Below, piece after piece: positions 1 to 13,700 of a stretch of 64,000 nucleotides of DNA. This DNA is from JAJEFO01 sp965221845 (lineage in GTDB: Bacteria > Pseudomonadota > Alphaproteobacteria > Rhodobacterales > Rhodobacteraceae), in NCBI GenBank assembly GCA_965221845.1, contig OZ244919.1, positions 1 to 64,000 of the forward strand, given 5' to 3'. Position 1 is the first letter of the stretch; each line of letters opens with the position of its first letter. The position numbers and the translations under genes were made by a program. A model generated the notes under the pieces. That model was not told where the DNA came from, ran no database searches, and saw nothing but the letters and a program-made list of their open reading frames with translations.

Positions 1-3000
1 GCGTCGTCGTCGGTGACGGTGAGCGTCACGGCGGCCGGGGCGGCGACGCCGTTGCCGCCGCTGGCGGCGGCCGAGACGCTCACGCCCAGGTCGGCGGCGT
101 CCACGTCGTTGTCGACCGCCGTCAGCGTCACCGCGCCCGCGCTCGCGGTCGCCCCGGCGGCGAAGGTCAGGACCTTGTTGTCGCTCACCGTCACCCCCGG
201 CCCCGCCGAGACCGTCAGCGTCACCGCCTCGCTGGTCGCGCCCGACAGCGTCGCCGTCACCGTGCTCGCGTTGGTCGCCCCGCTCTCGTCGATCGTCGCG
301 GGGTCCAGCACCAGCGTCGCGGTGGGCGTCGCGTCGTCGTCGGTGATGGTGCCGACGGCCGATGCGCGGGAGATGGCGACGCCGTCGCTCGGGCTGGCGA
401 GCGTCACCGCGAAGGTCTCGTCGGGCTCGTCGAGCGGGTCCTCGGCCGTGGCCACGTTGAAGGTCGCGGTGGCGTCGCCGGCCTGGAAGCTGAGCGTCCG
501 CGCCGTCGTCCGCGCCGTGTAGTCGGTGCCGGCGGTCGCCCGGGCCGCGCCCTCGCTGGCGTCGTCGCCGGTGGTCCACTGCACCGAGGCGGGCCCGGCG
601 GTGTCGCCCGTCCGGGTCACCGTGAAGGCGACGGCGTCGCCCTCCGTGGCGCTGGCGTCGGCAACCGACAGCAGCGCCGCGGCGCCGGTGATGGTGCCCG
701 TGGCGGTGGCGTCGGCGATGGTGGCGCCGCCCGGGTTCGAGAGCGTCACGGTGAAGGTCTCGTCGAGCTCGGCGACCGAGTCCGCGATGGTGGTCACGGT
801 GAAGTCCTTGCTCGTGTCGCCGGCGGCGAAGGTCAGCGTCACGGTCCTGTGCGTGTAGTCCTCGGGATCGGTGGCGGTGCCCTCGGACGTGGTCGCGGTC
901 ACCGTGACGGTCGCCGCGCTCGGCGTCGACAGCGTCACCGTGAAGGTCGCCGTGCCGCCCTCCGCCGCGCTGGCGTCGGCGACGGACAGCGTCGCCGTGT
1001 CGTCGTCGGTGATGGTGCCGTTGGCGGTGCCGGCGCCCTCGGCGGTGGAGACGGTGGCGTTCGTGGGCTCGCCCAGGGTGACGGTGACCGTCTCGTTGCC
1101 CTCGTCGATCGTGTCGCCCTTGACGGGGATGGTGATGGTGCCGGTCGTGCCGCCGGCGGCGACGGTCACCGACTTGGTCGCCGGATCGGCGTAGTCCTCG
1201 TCCGCCGTCGCGGTGCCGGTGAGCGTGTAGGGCACCGTCACCGCCTTGCCGCTGGCCGCCGACAGCGTCACCGTGAAGGTCATGTCGGTGGTGGCGGCGG
1301 TGTCGTCGCCCTCGGTCACGTCGTCCGCGTCGGCCACCGAGACCGTCGGCGGGCCGTCGTCGTCGGTGACGGTGACGTCGAGGGGGTCGGCCGTGACCGT
1401 GCCGTAGTCCGTGCCCTCGCCGGCGGCCGTCACCCTGTGGGTGATGCGCACCGTGCGCTTTTCGGCCGGATTGTCGATGGCGTCGGGGACGGCGGTGACG
1501 GTGACCGTCTTCTGCACGTTCCAGTCGGTGGTGGTGAAGGTCAGGCTGGCGGGCGAGACGGTGGCGGCCTTCGTGTCGGCGCTCGCGACCGCGACCGTCA
1601 CCGTGCCGGCGGCGGGCTCGGAGCCGAGGGCCACGGTGTAGGTGCCCTCGTTCTCCTTCGTGCCGGGGGTGCCGCTGTCGTCCGCCTCGGCCAGGGTGAG
1701 CGCCTTCACCGAGACCGCCACGCCGCGCGCGTCGTCGTCGGTGACGGTGAGCGTCACGGCGGCCGGGGCGGCGACGCCGTTGCCGCCGCTGGCGGCGGCC
1801 GAGACGCTCACGCCCAGGTCGGCGGCGTCCACGTCGTTGTCGACCGCCGTCAGCGTCACCGCGCCCGCGCTCGCGGTCGCCCCGGCGGCGAAGGTCAGGA
1901 CCTTGTTGTCGCTCACCGTCACCCCCGGCCCCGCCGAGACCGTCAGCGTCACCGCCTCGCTGGTCGCGCCCGACAGCGTCGCCGTCACCGTGCTCGCGTT
2001 GGTCGCCCCGCTCTCGTCGATCGTCGCGGGGGCCAGCACCAGCGTCGCGGTGGGCGTCGCGTCGTCGTCGGTGATGGTGCCGACGGCCGATGCGCGGGAG
2101 ATGGCGACGCCGTCGCTCGGGCTGGCGAGCGTCACCGCGAAGGTCTCGTCGGGCTCGTCGAGCGGGTCCTCGGCCGTGGCCACGTTGAAGGTCGCGGTGG
2201 CGTCGCCGGCCTGGAAGCTGAGCGTCCGCGCCGTCGTCCGCGCCGTGTAGTCGGTGCCGGCGGTCGCCCGGGCCGCGCCCTCGCTGGCGTCGTCGCCGGT
2301 GGTCCACTGCACCGAGGCGGGCCCGGCGGTGTCGCCCGTCCGGGTCACCGTGAAGGCGACGGCGTCGCCCTCCGTGGCGCTGGCGTCGGCAACCGACAGC
2401 AGCGCCGCGGCGCCGGTGATGGTGCCCGTGGCGGTGGCGTCGGCGATGGTGGCGCCGCCCGGGTTCGAGAGCGTCACGGTGAAGGTCTCGTCGAGCTCGG
2501 CGACCGAGTCCGCGATGGTGGTCACGGTGAAGTCCTTGCTCGTGTCGCCGGCGGCGAAGGTCAGCGTCACGGTCCTGTGCGTGTAGTCCTCGGGATCGGT
2601 GGCGGTGCCCTCGGACGTGGTCGCGGTCACCGTGACGGTCGCCGCGCTCGGCGTCGACAGCGTCACCGTGAAGGTCGCCGTGCCGCCCTCCGCCGCGCTG
2701 GCGTCGGCGACGGACAGCGTCGCCGTGTCGTCGTCGGTGATGGTGCCGTTGGCGGTGCCGGCGCCCTCGGCGGTGGAGACGGTGGCGTTCGTGGGCTCGC
2801 CCAGGGTGACGGTGACCGTCTCGTTGCCCTCGTCGATCGTGTCGCCCTTGACGGGGATGGTGATGGTGCCGGTCGTGCCGCCGGCGGCGACGGTCACCGA
2901 CTTGGTCGCCGGATCGGCGTAGTCCTCGTCCGCCGTCGCGGTGCCGGTGAGCGTGTAGGGCACCGTCACCGCCTTGCCGCTGGCCGCCGACAGCGTCACC

Positions 3001-6000
3001 GTGAAGGTCATGTCGGTGGTGGCGGCGGTGTCGTCGCCCTCGGTCACGTCGTCCGCGTCGGCCACCGAGACCGTCGGCGGGCCGTCGTCGTCGGTGACGG
3101 TGACGTCGAGGGGGTCGGCCGTGACCGTGCCGTAGTCCGTGCCCTCGCCGGCGGCCGTCACCCTGTGGGTGATGCGCACCGTGCGCTTTTCGGCCGGATT
3201 GTCGATGGCGTCGGGGACGGCGGTGACGGTGACCGTCTTCTGCACGTTCCAGTCGGTGGTGGTGAAGGTCAGGCTGGCGGGCGAGACGGTGGCGGCCTTC
3301 GTGTCGGCGCTCGCGACCGCGACCGTCACCGTGCCGGCGGCGGGCTCGGAGCCGAGGGCCACGGTGTAGGTGCCCTCGTTCTCCTTCGTGCCGGGGGTGC
3401 CGCTGTCGTCCGCCTCGGCCAGGGTGAGCGCCTTCACCGAGACCGCCACGCCGCGCGCGTCGTCGTCGGTGACGGTGAGCGTCACGGCGGCCGGGGCGGC
3501 GACGCCGTTGCCGCCGCTGGCGGCGGCCGAGACGCTCACGCCCAGGTCGGCGGCGTCCACGTCGTTGTCGACCGCCGTCAGCGTCACCGCGCCCGCGCTC
3601 GCGGTCGCCCCGGCGGCGAAGGTCAGGACCTTGTTGTCGCTCACCGTCACCCCCGGCCCCGCCGAGACCGTCAGCGTCACCGCCTCGCTGGTCGCGCCCG
3701 ACAGCGTCGCCGTCACCGTGCTCGCGTTGGTCGCCCCGCTCTCGTCGATCGTCGCGGGGGCCAGCACCAGCGTCGCGGTGGGCGTCGCGTCGTCGTCGGT
3801 GATGGTGCCGACGGCCGATGCGCGGGAGATGGCGACGCCGTCGCTCGGGCTGGCGAGCGTCACCGCGAAGGTCTCGTCGGGCTCGTCGAGCGGGTCCTCG
3901 GCCGTGGCCACGTTGAAGGTCGCGGTGGCGTCGCCGGCCTGGAAGCTGAGCGTCCGCGCCGTCGTCCGCGCCGTGTAGTCGGTGCCGGCGGTCGCCCGGG
4001 CCGCGCCCTCGCTGGCGTCGTCGCCGGTGGTCCACTGCACCGAGGCGGGCCCGGCGGTGTCGCCCGTCCGGGTCACCGTGAAGGCGACGGCGTCGCCCTC
4101 CGTGGCGCTGGCGTCGGCAACCGACAGCAGCGCCGCGGCGCCGGTGATGGTGCCCGTGGCGGTGGCGTCGGCGATGGTGGCGCCGCCCGGGTTCGAGAGC
4201 GTCACGGTGAAGGTCTCGTCGAGCTCGGCGACCGAGTCCGCGATGGTGGTCACGGTGAAGTCCTTGCTCGTGTCGCCGGCGGCGAAGGTCAGCGTCACGG
4301 TCCTGTGCGTGTAGTCCTCGGGATCGGTGGCGGTGCCCTCGGACGTGGTCGCGGTCACCGTGACGGTCGCCGCGCTCGGCGTCGACAGCGTCACCGTGAA
4401 GGTCGCCGTGCCGCCCTCCGCCGCGCTGGCGTCGGCGACGGACAGCGTCGCCGTGTCGTCGTCGGTGATGGTGCCGTTGGCGGTGCCGGCGCCCTCGGCG
4501 GTGGAGACGGTGGCGTTCGTGGGCTCGCCCAGGGTGACGGTGACCGTCTCGTTGCCCTCGTCGATCGTGTCGCCCTTGACGGGGATGGTGATGGTGCCGG
4601 TCGTGCCGCCGGCGGCGACGGTCACCGACTTGGTCGCCGGATCGGCGTAGTCCTCGTCCGCCGTCGCGGTGCCGGTGAGCGTGTAGGGCACCGTCACCGC
4701 CTTGCCGCTGGCCGCCGACAGCGTCACCGTGAAGGTCATGTCGGTGGTGGCGGCGGTGTCGTCGCCCTCGGTCACGTCGTCCGCGTCGGCCACCGAGACC
4801 GTCGGCGGGCCGTCGTCGTCGGTGACGGTGACGTCGAGGGGGTCGGCCGTGACCGTGCCGTAGTCCGTGCCCTCGCCGGCGGCCGTCACCCTGTGGGTGA
4901 TGCGCACCGTGCGCTTTTCGGCCGGATTGTCGATGGCGTCGGGGACGGCGGTGACGGTGACCGTCTTCTGCACGTTCCAGTCGGTGGTGGTGAAGGTCAG
5001 GCTGGCGGGCGAGACGGTGGCGGCCTTCGTGTCGGCGCTCGCGACCGCGACCGTCACCGTGCCGGCGGCGGGCTCGGAGCCGAGGGCCACGGTGTAGGTG
5101 CCCTCGTTCTCCTTCGTGCCGGGGGTGCCGCTGTCGTCCGCCTCGGCCAGGGTGAGCGCCTTCACCGAGACCGCCACGCCGCGCGCGTCGTCGTCGGTGA
5201 CGGTGAGCGTCACGGCGGCCGGGGCGGCGACGCCGTTGCCGCCGCTGGCGGCGGCCGAGACGCTCACGCCCAGGTCGGCGGCGTCCACGTCGTTGTCGAC
5301 CGCCGTCAGCGTCACCGCGCCCGCGCTCGCGGTCGCCCCGGCGGCGAAGGTCAGGACCTTGTTGTCGCTCACCGTCACCCCCGGCCCCGCCGAGACCGTC
5401 AGCGTCACCGCCTCGCTGGTCGCGCCCGACAGCGTCGCCGTCACCGTGCTCGCGTTGGTCGCCCCGCTCTCGTCGATCGTCGCGGGGTCCAGCACCAGCG
5501 TCGCGGTGGGCGTCGCGTCGTCGTCGGTGATGGTGCCGACGGCCGATGCGCGGGAGATGGCGACGCCGTCGCTCGGGCTGGCGAGCGTCACCGCGAAGGT
5601 CTCGTCGGGCTCGTCGAGCGGGTCCTCGGCCGTGGCCACGTTGAAGGTCGCGGTGGCGTCGCCGGCCTGGAAGCTGAGCGTCCGCGCCGTCGTCCGCGCC
5701 GTGTAGTCGGTGCCGGCGGTCGCCCGGGCCGCGCCCTCGCTGGCGTCGTCGCCGGTGGTCCACTGCACCGAGGCGGGCCCGGCGGTGTCGCCCGTCCGGG
5801 TCACCGTGAAGGCGACGGCGTCGCCCTCCGTGGCGCTGGCGTCGGCAACCGACAGCAGCGCCGCGGCGCCGGTGATGGTGCCCGTGGCGGTGGCGTCGGC
5901 GATGGTGGCGCCGCCCGGGTTCGAGAGCGTCACGGTGAAGGTCTCGTCGAGCTCGGCGACCGAGTCCGCGATGGTGGTCACGGTGAAGTCCTTGCTCGTG

Positions 6001-9000
6001 TCGCCGGCGGCGAAGGTCAGCGTCACGGTCCTGTGCGTGTAGTCCTCGGGATCGGTGGCGGTGCCCTCGGACGTGGTCGCGGTCACCGTGACGGTCGCCG
6101 CGCTCGGCGTCGACAGCGTCACCGTGAAGGTCGCCGTGCCGCCCTCCGCCGCGCTGGCGTCGGCGACGGACAGCGTCGCCGTGTCGTCGTCGGTGATGGT
6201 GCCGTTGGCGGTGCCGGCGCCCTCGGCGGTGGAGACGGTGGCGTTCGTGGGCTCGCCCAGGGTGACGGTGACCGTCTCGTTGCCCTCGTCGATCGTGTCG
6301 CCCTTGACGGGGATGGTGATGGTGCCGGTCGTGCCGCCGGCGGCGACGGTCACCGACTTGGTCGCCGGATCGGCGTAGTCCTCGTCCGCCGTCGCGGTGC
6401 CGGTGAGCGTGTAGGGCACCGTCACCGCCTTGCCGCTGGCCGCCGACAGCGTCACCGTGAAGGTCATGTCGGTGGTGGCGGCGGTGTCGTCGCCCTCGGT
6501 CACGTCGTCCGCGTCGGCCACCGAGACCGTCGGCGGGCCGTCGTCGTCGGTGACGGTGACGTCGAGGGGGTCGGCCGTGACCGTGCCGTAGTCCGTGCCC
6601 TCGCCGGCGGCCGTCACCCTGTGGGTGATGCGCACCGTGCGCTTTTCGGCCGGATTGTCGATGGCGTCGGGGACGGCGGTGACGGTGACCGTCTTCTGCA
6701 CGTTCCAGTCGGTGGTGGTGAAGGTCAGGCTGGCGGGCGAGACGGTGGCGGCCTTCGTGTCGGCGCTCGCGACCGCGACCGTCACCGTGCCGGCGGCGGG
6801 CTCGGAGCCGAGGGCCACGGTGTAGGTGCCCTCGTTCTCCTTCGTGCCGGGGGTGCCGCTGTCGTCCGCCTCGGCCAGGGTGAGCGCCTTCACCGAGACC
6901 GCCACGCCGCGCGCGTCGTCGTCGGTGACGGTGAGCGTCACGGCGGCCGGGGCGGCGACGCCGTTGCCGCCGCTGGCGGCGGCCGAGACGCTCACGCCCA
7001 GGTCGGCGGCGTCCACGTCGTTGTCGACCGCCGTCAGCGTCACCGCGCCCGCGCTCGCGGTCGCCCCGGCGGCGAAGGTCAGGACCTTGTTGTCGCTCAC
7101 CGTCACCCCCGGCCCCGCCGAGACCGTCAGCGTCACCGCCTCGCTGGTCGCGCCCGACAGCGTCGCCGTCACCGTGCTCGCGTTGGTCGCCCCGCTCTCG
7201 TTGATCGTCGCGGGGGCCAGCACCAGCGTCGCGGTGGGCGTCGCGTCGTCGTCGGTGATGGTGCCGACGGCCGATGCGCGGGAGATGGCGACGCCGTCGC
7301 TCGGGCTGGCGAGCGTCACCGCGAAGGTCTCGTCGGGCTCGTCGAGCGGGTCCTCGGCCGTGGCCACGTTGAAGGTCGCGGTGGCGTCGCCGGCCTGGAA
7401 GCTGAGCGTCCGCGCCGTCGTCCGCGCCGTGTAGTCGGTGCCGGCGGTCGCCCGGGCCGCGCCCTCGCTGGCGTCGTCGCCGGTGGTCCACTGCACCGAG
7501 GCGGGCCCGGCGGTGTCGCCCGTCCGGGTCACCGTGAAGGCGACGGCGTCGCCCTCCGTGGCGCTGGCGTCGGCAACCGACAGCAGCGCCGCGGCGCCGG
7601 TGATGGTGCCCGTGGCGGTGGCGTCGGCGATGGTGGCGCCGCCCGGGTTCGAGAGCGTCACGGTGAAGGTCTCGTCGAGCTCGGCGACCGAGTCCGCGAT
7701 GGTGGTCACGGTGAAGTCCTTGCTCGTGTCGCCGGCGGCGAAGGTCAGCGTCACGGTCCTGTGCGTGTAGTCCTCGGGATCGGTGGCGGTGCCCTCGGAC
7801 GTGGTCGCGGTCACCGTGACGGTCGCCGCGCTCGGCGTCGACAGCGTCACCGTGAAGGTCGCCGTGCCGCCCTCCGCCGCGCTGGCGTCGGCGACGGACA
7901 GCGTCGCCGTGTCGTCGTCGGTGATGGTGCCGTTGGCGGTGCCGGCGCCCTCGGCGGTGGAGACGGTGGCGTTCGTGGGCTCGCCCAGGGTGACGGTGAC
8001 CGTCTCGTTGCCCTCGTCGATCGTGTCGCCCTTGACGGGGATGGTGATGGTGCCGGTCGTGCCGCCGGCGGCGACGGTCACCGACTTGGTCGCCGGATCG
8101 GCGTAGTCCTCGTCCGCCGTCGCGGTGCCGGTGAGCGTGTAGGGCACCGTCACCGCCTTGCCGCTGGCCGCCGACAGCGTCACCGTGAAGGTCATGTCGG
8201 TGGTGGCGGCGGTGTCGTCGCCCTCGGTCACGTCGTCCGCGTCGGCCACCGAGACCGTCGGCGGGCCGTCGTCGTCGGTGACGGTGACGTCGAGGGGGTC
8301 GGCCGTGACCGTGCCGTAGTCCGTGCCCTCGCCGGCGGCCGTCACCCTGTGGGTGATGCGCACCGTGCGCTTTTCGGCCGGATTGTCGATGGCGTCGGGG
8401 ACGGCGGTGACGGTGACCGTCTTCTGCACGCTCCAGTCGGTGGTGGTGAAGGTCAGGCTGGCGGGCGAGACGGTGGCGGCCTTCGTGTCGGCGCTCGCGA
8501 CCGCGACCGTCACCGTGCCGGCGGCGGGCTCGGAGCCGAGGGCCACGGTGTAGGTGCCCTCGTTCTCCTTCGTGCCGGGGGTGCCGCTGTCGTCCGCCTC
8601 GGCCAGGGTGAGCGCCTTCACCGAGACCGCCACGCCGCGCGCGTCGTCGTCGGTGACGGTGAGCGTCACGGCGGCCGGGGCGGCGACGCCGTTGCCGCCG
8701 CTGGCGGCGGCCGAGACGCTCACGCCCAGGTCGGCGGCGTCCACGTCGTTGTCGACCGCCGTCAGCGTCACCGCGCCCGCGCTCGCGGTCGCCCCGGCGG
8801 CGAAGGTCAGGACCTTGTTGTCGCTCACCGTCACCCCCGGCCCCGCCGAGACCGTCAGCGTCACCGCCTCGCTGGTCGCGCCCGACAGCGTCGCCGTCAC
8901 CGTGCTCGCGTTGGTCGCCCCGCTCTCGTCGATCGTCGCGGGGGCCAGCACCAGCGTCGCGGTGGGCGTCGCGTCGTCGTCGGTGATGGTGCCGACGGCC

Positions 9001-10712
9001 GATGCGCGGGAGATGGCGACGCCGTCGCTCGGGCTGGCGAGCGTCACCGCGAAGGTCTCGTCGGGCTCGTCGAGCGGGTCCTCGGCCGTGGCCACGTTGA
9101 AGGTCGCGGTGGCGTCGCCGGCCTGGAAGCTGAGCGTCCGCGCCGTCGTCCGCGCCGTGTAGTCGGTGCCGGCGGTCGCCCGGGCCGCGCCCTCGCTGGC
9201 GTCGTCGCCGGTGGTCCACTGCACCGAGGCGGGCCCGGCGGTGTCGCCCGTCCGGGTCACCGTGAAGGCGACGGCGTCGCCCTCCGTGGCGCTGGCGTCG
9301 GCAACCGACAGCAGCGCCGCGGCGCCGGTGATGGTGCCCGTGGCGGTGGCGTCGGCGATGGTGGCGCCGCCCGGGTTCGAGAGCGTCACGGTGAAGGTCT
9401 CGTCGAGCTCGGCGACCGAGTCCGCGATGGTGGTCACGGTGAAGTCCTTGCTCGTGTCGCCGGCGGCGAAGGTCAGCGTCACGGTCCTGTGCGTGTAGTC
9501 CTCGGGATCGGTGGCGGTGCCCTCGGACGTGGTCGCGGTCACCGTGACGGTCGCCGCGCTCGGCGTCGACAGCGTCACCGTGAAGGTCGCCGTGCCGCCC
9601 TCCGCCGCGCTGGCGTCGGCGACGGACAGCGTCGCCGTGTCGTCGTCGGTGATGGTGCCGTTGGCGGTGCCGGCGCCCTCGGCGGTGGAGACGGTGGCGT
9701 TCGTGGGCTCGCCCAGGGTGACGGTGACCGTCTCGTTGCCCTCGTCGATCGTGTCGCCCTTGACGGGGATGGTGATGGTGCCGGTCGTGCCGCCGGCGGC
9801 GACGGTCACCGACTTGGTCGCCGGATCGGCGTAGTCCTCGTCCGCCGTCGCGGTGCCGGTGAGCGTGTAGGGCACCGTCACCGCCTTGCCGCTGGCCGCC
9901 GACAGCGTCACCGTGAAGGTCATGTCGGTGGTGGCGGCGGTGTCGTCGCCCTCGGTCACGTCGTCCGCGTCGGCCACCGAGACCGTCGGCGGGCCGTCGT
10001 CGTCGGTGACGGTGACGTCGAGGGGGTCGGCCGTGACCGTGCCGTAGTCCGTGCCCTCGCCGGCGGCCGTCACCCTGTGGGTGATGCGCACCGTGCGCTT
10101 TTCGGCCGGATTGTCGATGGCGTCGGGGACGGCGGTGACGGTGACCGTCTTCTGCACGTTCCAGTCGGTGGTGGTGAAGGTCAGGCTGGCGGGCGAGACG
10201 GTGGCGGCCTTCGTGTCGGCGCTCGCGACCGCGACCGTCACCGTGCCGGCGGCGGGCTCGGAGCCGAGGGCCACGGTGTAGGTGCCCTCGTTCTCCTTCG
10301 TGCCGGGGGTGCCGCTGTCGTCCGCCTCGGCCAGGGTGAGCGCCTTCACCGAGACCGCCACGCCGCGCGCGTCGTCGTCGGTGACGGTGAGCGTCACGGC
10401 GGCCGGGGCGGCGACGCCGTTGCCGCCGCTGGCGGCGGCCGAGACGCTCACGCCCAGGTCGGCGGCGTCCACGTCGTTGTCGACCGCCGTCAGCGTCACC
10501 GCGCCCGCGCTCGCGGTCGCCCCGGCGGCGAAGGTCAGGACCTTGTTGTCGCTCACCGTCACCCCCGGCCCCGCCGAGACCGTCAGCGTCACCGCCTCGC
10601 TGGTCGCGCCCGACAGCGTCGCCGTCACCGTGCTCGCGTTGGTCGCCCCGCTCTCGTTGATCGTCGCGGGGGCCAGCACCAGCGTCGCGGTGGGCGTCGC
10701 GTCGTCGTCGGT
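1..10712 (-). repeat. Tandem array of 1,728-bp repeats, at least 6.2 copies, inside the giant gene
   Basis: The sequence recurs with an exact period of 1,728 bp (576 codons) from base 1 to 10712, where it diverges into unique sequence. The unit keeps frame and encodes five beta modules. By eye only three sites vary: 304/5488 (T instead of G, Asp versus Ala), 7202/10658 (T instead of C, Asn versus Asp) and 8431 (C instead of T, Ser versus Asn). The array continues past the left edge, so the copy number is a minimum. Such identity means recent duplication or continuing homogenisation. Confidence 0.95.
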
Positions 10713-13700
10713 CACCGTGACCGACAGGTTCGCGCTCACCGAGGCGTAGTCCCCGCCCGAGGCGGCGTGGCCGACGGAGAGGCTGCGGGACGCGCCCTGG
10801 TCGATGTCGTCGTCGGCCGCGGTGACGGTGACGGTCTGGGCCGTGTTCCAGTCCTCGGCGGTGAACTCGAGGGTGTCCTGGTCCCCTTCGGTCCCCGCGT
10901 CCGTGTCCACCGCGAGCCCGTCGGGCGCCGTCGCCGTCACCGTCACGTCGTCCGTGGGCTGGCTCGCCAGCGCCACCGTGTAGGTGCCCGACCCGCCCTC
11001 CGCCACCGTCAGCGATGTCGGGGCGAAGACGAGCAGGGCCGAGTCGTCGTCGGTCACCGTGACGCCCAGCTCCGGCGCGGCCACGCCCCCGTAGCCGCCT
11101 CCGCCGGGCGTGTGGACGATCTTCGAGGCGCGCCCGCCGCCGGCGTTCACGGCGCTGTCATCCGTTCCCCTCACCGTCACCGTCCGGGCCGTGCTCCAGT
11201 CCGTGGCGGTGAAGGTCAGCGTGTCCTGGTCCCCGGCCTTCCCCGCGTCCGTGTCCACCGACACGACCGGCGTGTCCTGCACGGGCGCCACCGTGACGGT
11301 CACGTCGCCCGTGGGCTGCGCGCCCAGCACCACCGTGTAGGTCCCCGTGGCGCCCTCCGCCACCGTCAGCGACGTCTCCGACAGCCGCACCGCGGCGGTG
11401 TCGTCGTCCTCCAGCGTGACGTCCGCCACGTGAACGACCAGTCCCTTGTCGTTCGCGTCGGTCGCCGTCCCCTCGACCGTGACCGTCTCGTCGCCCTCCG
11501 CCGTCTCGTCGTCTCTCGGCGTCAGCGTCAGGCGCACCGTGCCCGATCCTTCCGTCTCGCCCGCCGGGATCGTGATCGTCCTCGCGGCCGGGGACCAGGA
11601 CGCCGTGTAGTCCGTCCCCTCCGTCGCGGCGCCCGCGAGGTCCAGCGTCACCGTGGCATCGCCGCTCGCCATCGCGACCTCCGGGTCCAGCGTGGCGCTC
11701 ACCGTGACCTCGGTCGCGGCGGCGTCCCCCTCGCCGAAGGAGTCCGGGGTGACCGAAAGGGAGACGGCGGGCCGCGTCTCGTCGTCCGTCAGGGTCACTT
11801 CCGTCGCCGTCACGGTGCGGCCCGGCACGCTGCCGCGGATCGAGATGGTCTCGTCGCCCTCGAAGAGGAGGTCGTCCGTCGGCGTGACCGTCGCCGTCAC
11901 GGTTCCCGAGCGGTCGTCCGCCTTGATCGTCACGCTGTCGCCGCCGCTGCGCGCATAGTCCCCCGATCCCGCCGACCCGCCCCACGCGAGATCGATCACG
12001 AGGTCGCGCGTCAGCGCGGGGTCGCCGGCGTCGCCCCATGCGGCCGTGACCATGACCTGCTGCGCGCCGCCGTCTTCCGCGACCGTGGCGGGAGAGGCGG
12101 TCAGCGTGATGCCGGCGGCGTCCAGTATCCGGATGTCGGCGCCCTGCACGAAGGGGGTCGTCATCGCCCCCCGGCTGCCCTCGACGCGCACGCGCTCGAC
12201 GGCGGCCTCCCGCACCAGGTCGTCCACGGCGGTGAACGGGACCCTCACGTCGCCGTCGGTCAGGCCGGCCGGTATCGTGACGCTGTAGGGCCCTCCCCTC
12301 ACGCTCCAGTCGGCGCCGGTCGTCGTGACGTTGGCGAAGGCGAGGGGAATCACCAGGTCGCTGGCCGACGTCTCGCCGCGCAGGTTCGTCGCGGAGACGG
12401 TCAGCTCCCGCTCGCCCGCGCCCTCCTGGAGCGTCGCCGGCGACACGGAAAGGCCGATCGCATGGCTCCCGCCAGCGATCCGGTTCTCGATCGCCAAGGT
12501 CATACGGGCCTGCAGAGCCGCGGCCACGGTGCCGGTCACCGTCAGGTCCCGAAGGTCCCGCCAGCCTGTGAACTTGAGGCCGCCGGCCGGAATCACGATC
12601 TTCCTGTCGAAATCGTAATCCCCGTCCCTGACGACATATCTGCATGTCAAGAAAGTGTCCCCTGAGCATGGAACGGACACGAGGCCGCTGTCCAGCTCGA
12701 CCTCGACCCGCGGGCTGCCAAGGAGTCTCGACGGCCTCGGGAATCCGCGGAAACTGCCGTTGGACCTGGTGCCGAAAAAAATGACGAAGCCCGTCTGCCC
12801 GACAATTGCGGGGTCATTTGTTCGCAGGTTGCTTATTGGACTGACCCTGACCGCGTCAATCGTGTAACCGCTGTCAGCGGCGGGCCAGAAACTTTGATTG
12901 AAACTTGCGGCACTCTCACCCCGATCGTTCGGCGAGATCGTCCCTTGATATTCTACAAATGTCCCCACGTCCGGCGCCGCCGTGAAGGTCACTTCCCGTT
13001 CGGCCGACATGGCCGTCCCGCTCTTCAGCTCGAATGCGAGCCTGTCAGGGTCGAGCTGGTCAGCCTGCCCCTGGCTTATGTCGTAGGTGACGGTGTAGTC
13101 CCTTGGGGCCCGGTCTCTGCCAGAGGTGCTCACTTGGCAGTCGGCAACGTACTCCGCTCCGGGATATTGCTTGCCGTTACTTCCTCTGCTGGCACATGTC
13201 AGTCTCACCGAAATGGGCTGATCTGAACTGCCGATGGAAAAGGAACCCGAGCCCGTGAAGGTTTCGCCGCCCGCATCGAAGCGGGCATCGAACTTCACTG
13301 TCTCAAAACCTTCACGCTCCGTGTCGTCGACAATGGTGACCGAAACGTCGCGGCGGCCGGTGGTGCTGCCGGCCTCGATGGCGATACTCCAGGGAGGAGG
13401 GTTGCTGCCGAAGTCGAGGTCGGCGTCGGAGGCCGCTCTGGCCACCATCGTGTCCCGGGTGACCGTGACGGTCGCGTCCTCCTCGAGCGTCGACCCGCCG
13501 GACAGGGCCGCCTCGAGCGTGAAGCTGAAGGCGTCTCCTTCATCGCGGTTGGTGGAGAGGGCAAGGCCTGTGCCCGGCTCTTCCAGTCGCAAGGTGAACG
13601 TGGGCGCGGTGTCGTTGTCCGCGAGCGCGATGTCCGCCGGCGTCACCGTGAGGGTGCCGGACGTGCCGCCGACGGAGACCGTCTCGGGCCCCTCGAAGAA

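Noticed and set aside
1..10712. Regular repeats as a CRISPR array or as rearranged IS copies
   Set aside because: The unit is 1,728 bp, coding throughout, without unique spacers or transposase.
849..12665. An 11.8-kb open frame on the plus strand, 3,938 codons, opposite the giant gene
   Set aside because: It is the exact antisense frame of the Calx-beta gene. The product is Arg/Gly/His-rich without family motifs, while the minus strand gives a signal peptide and well-formed beta modules. The lack of stops follows from GC-rich Thr/Val/Asp codons.
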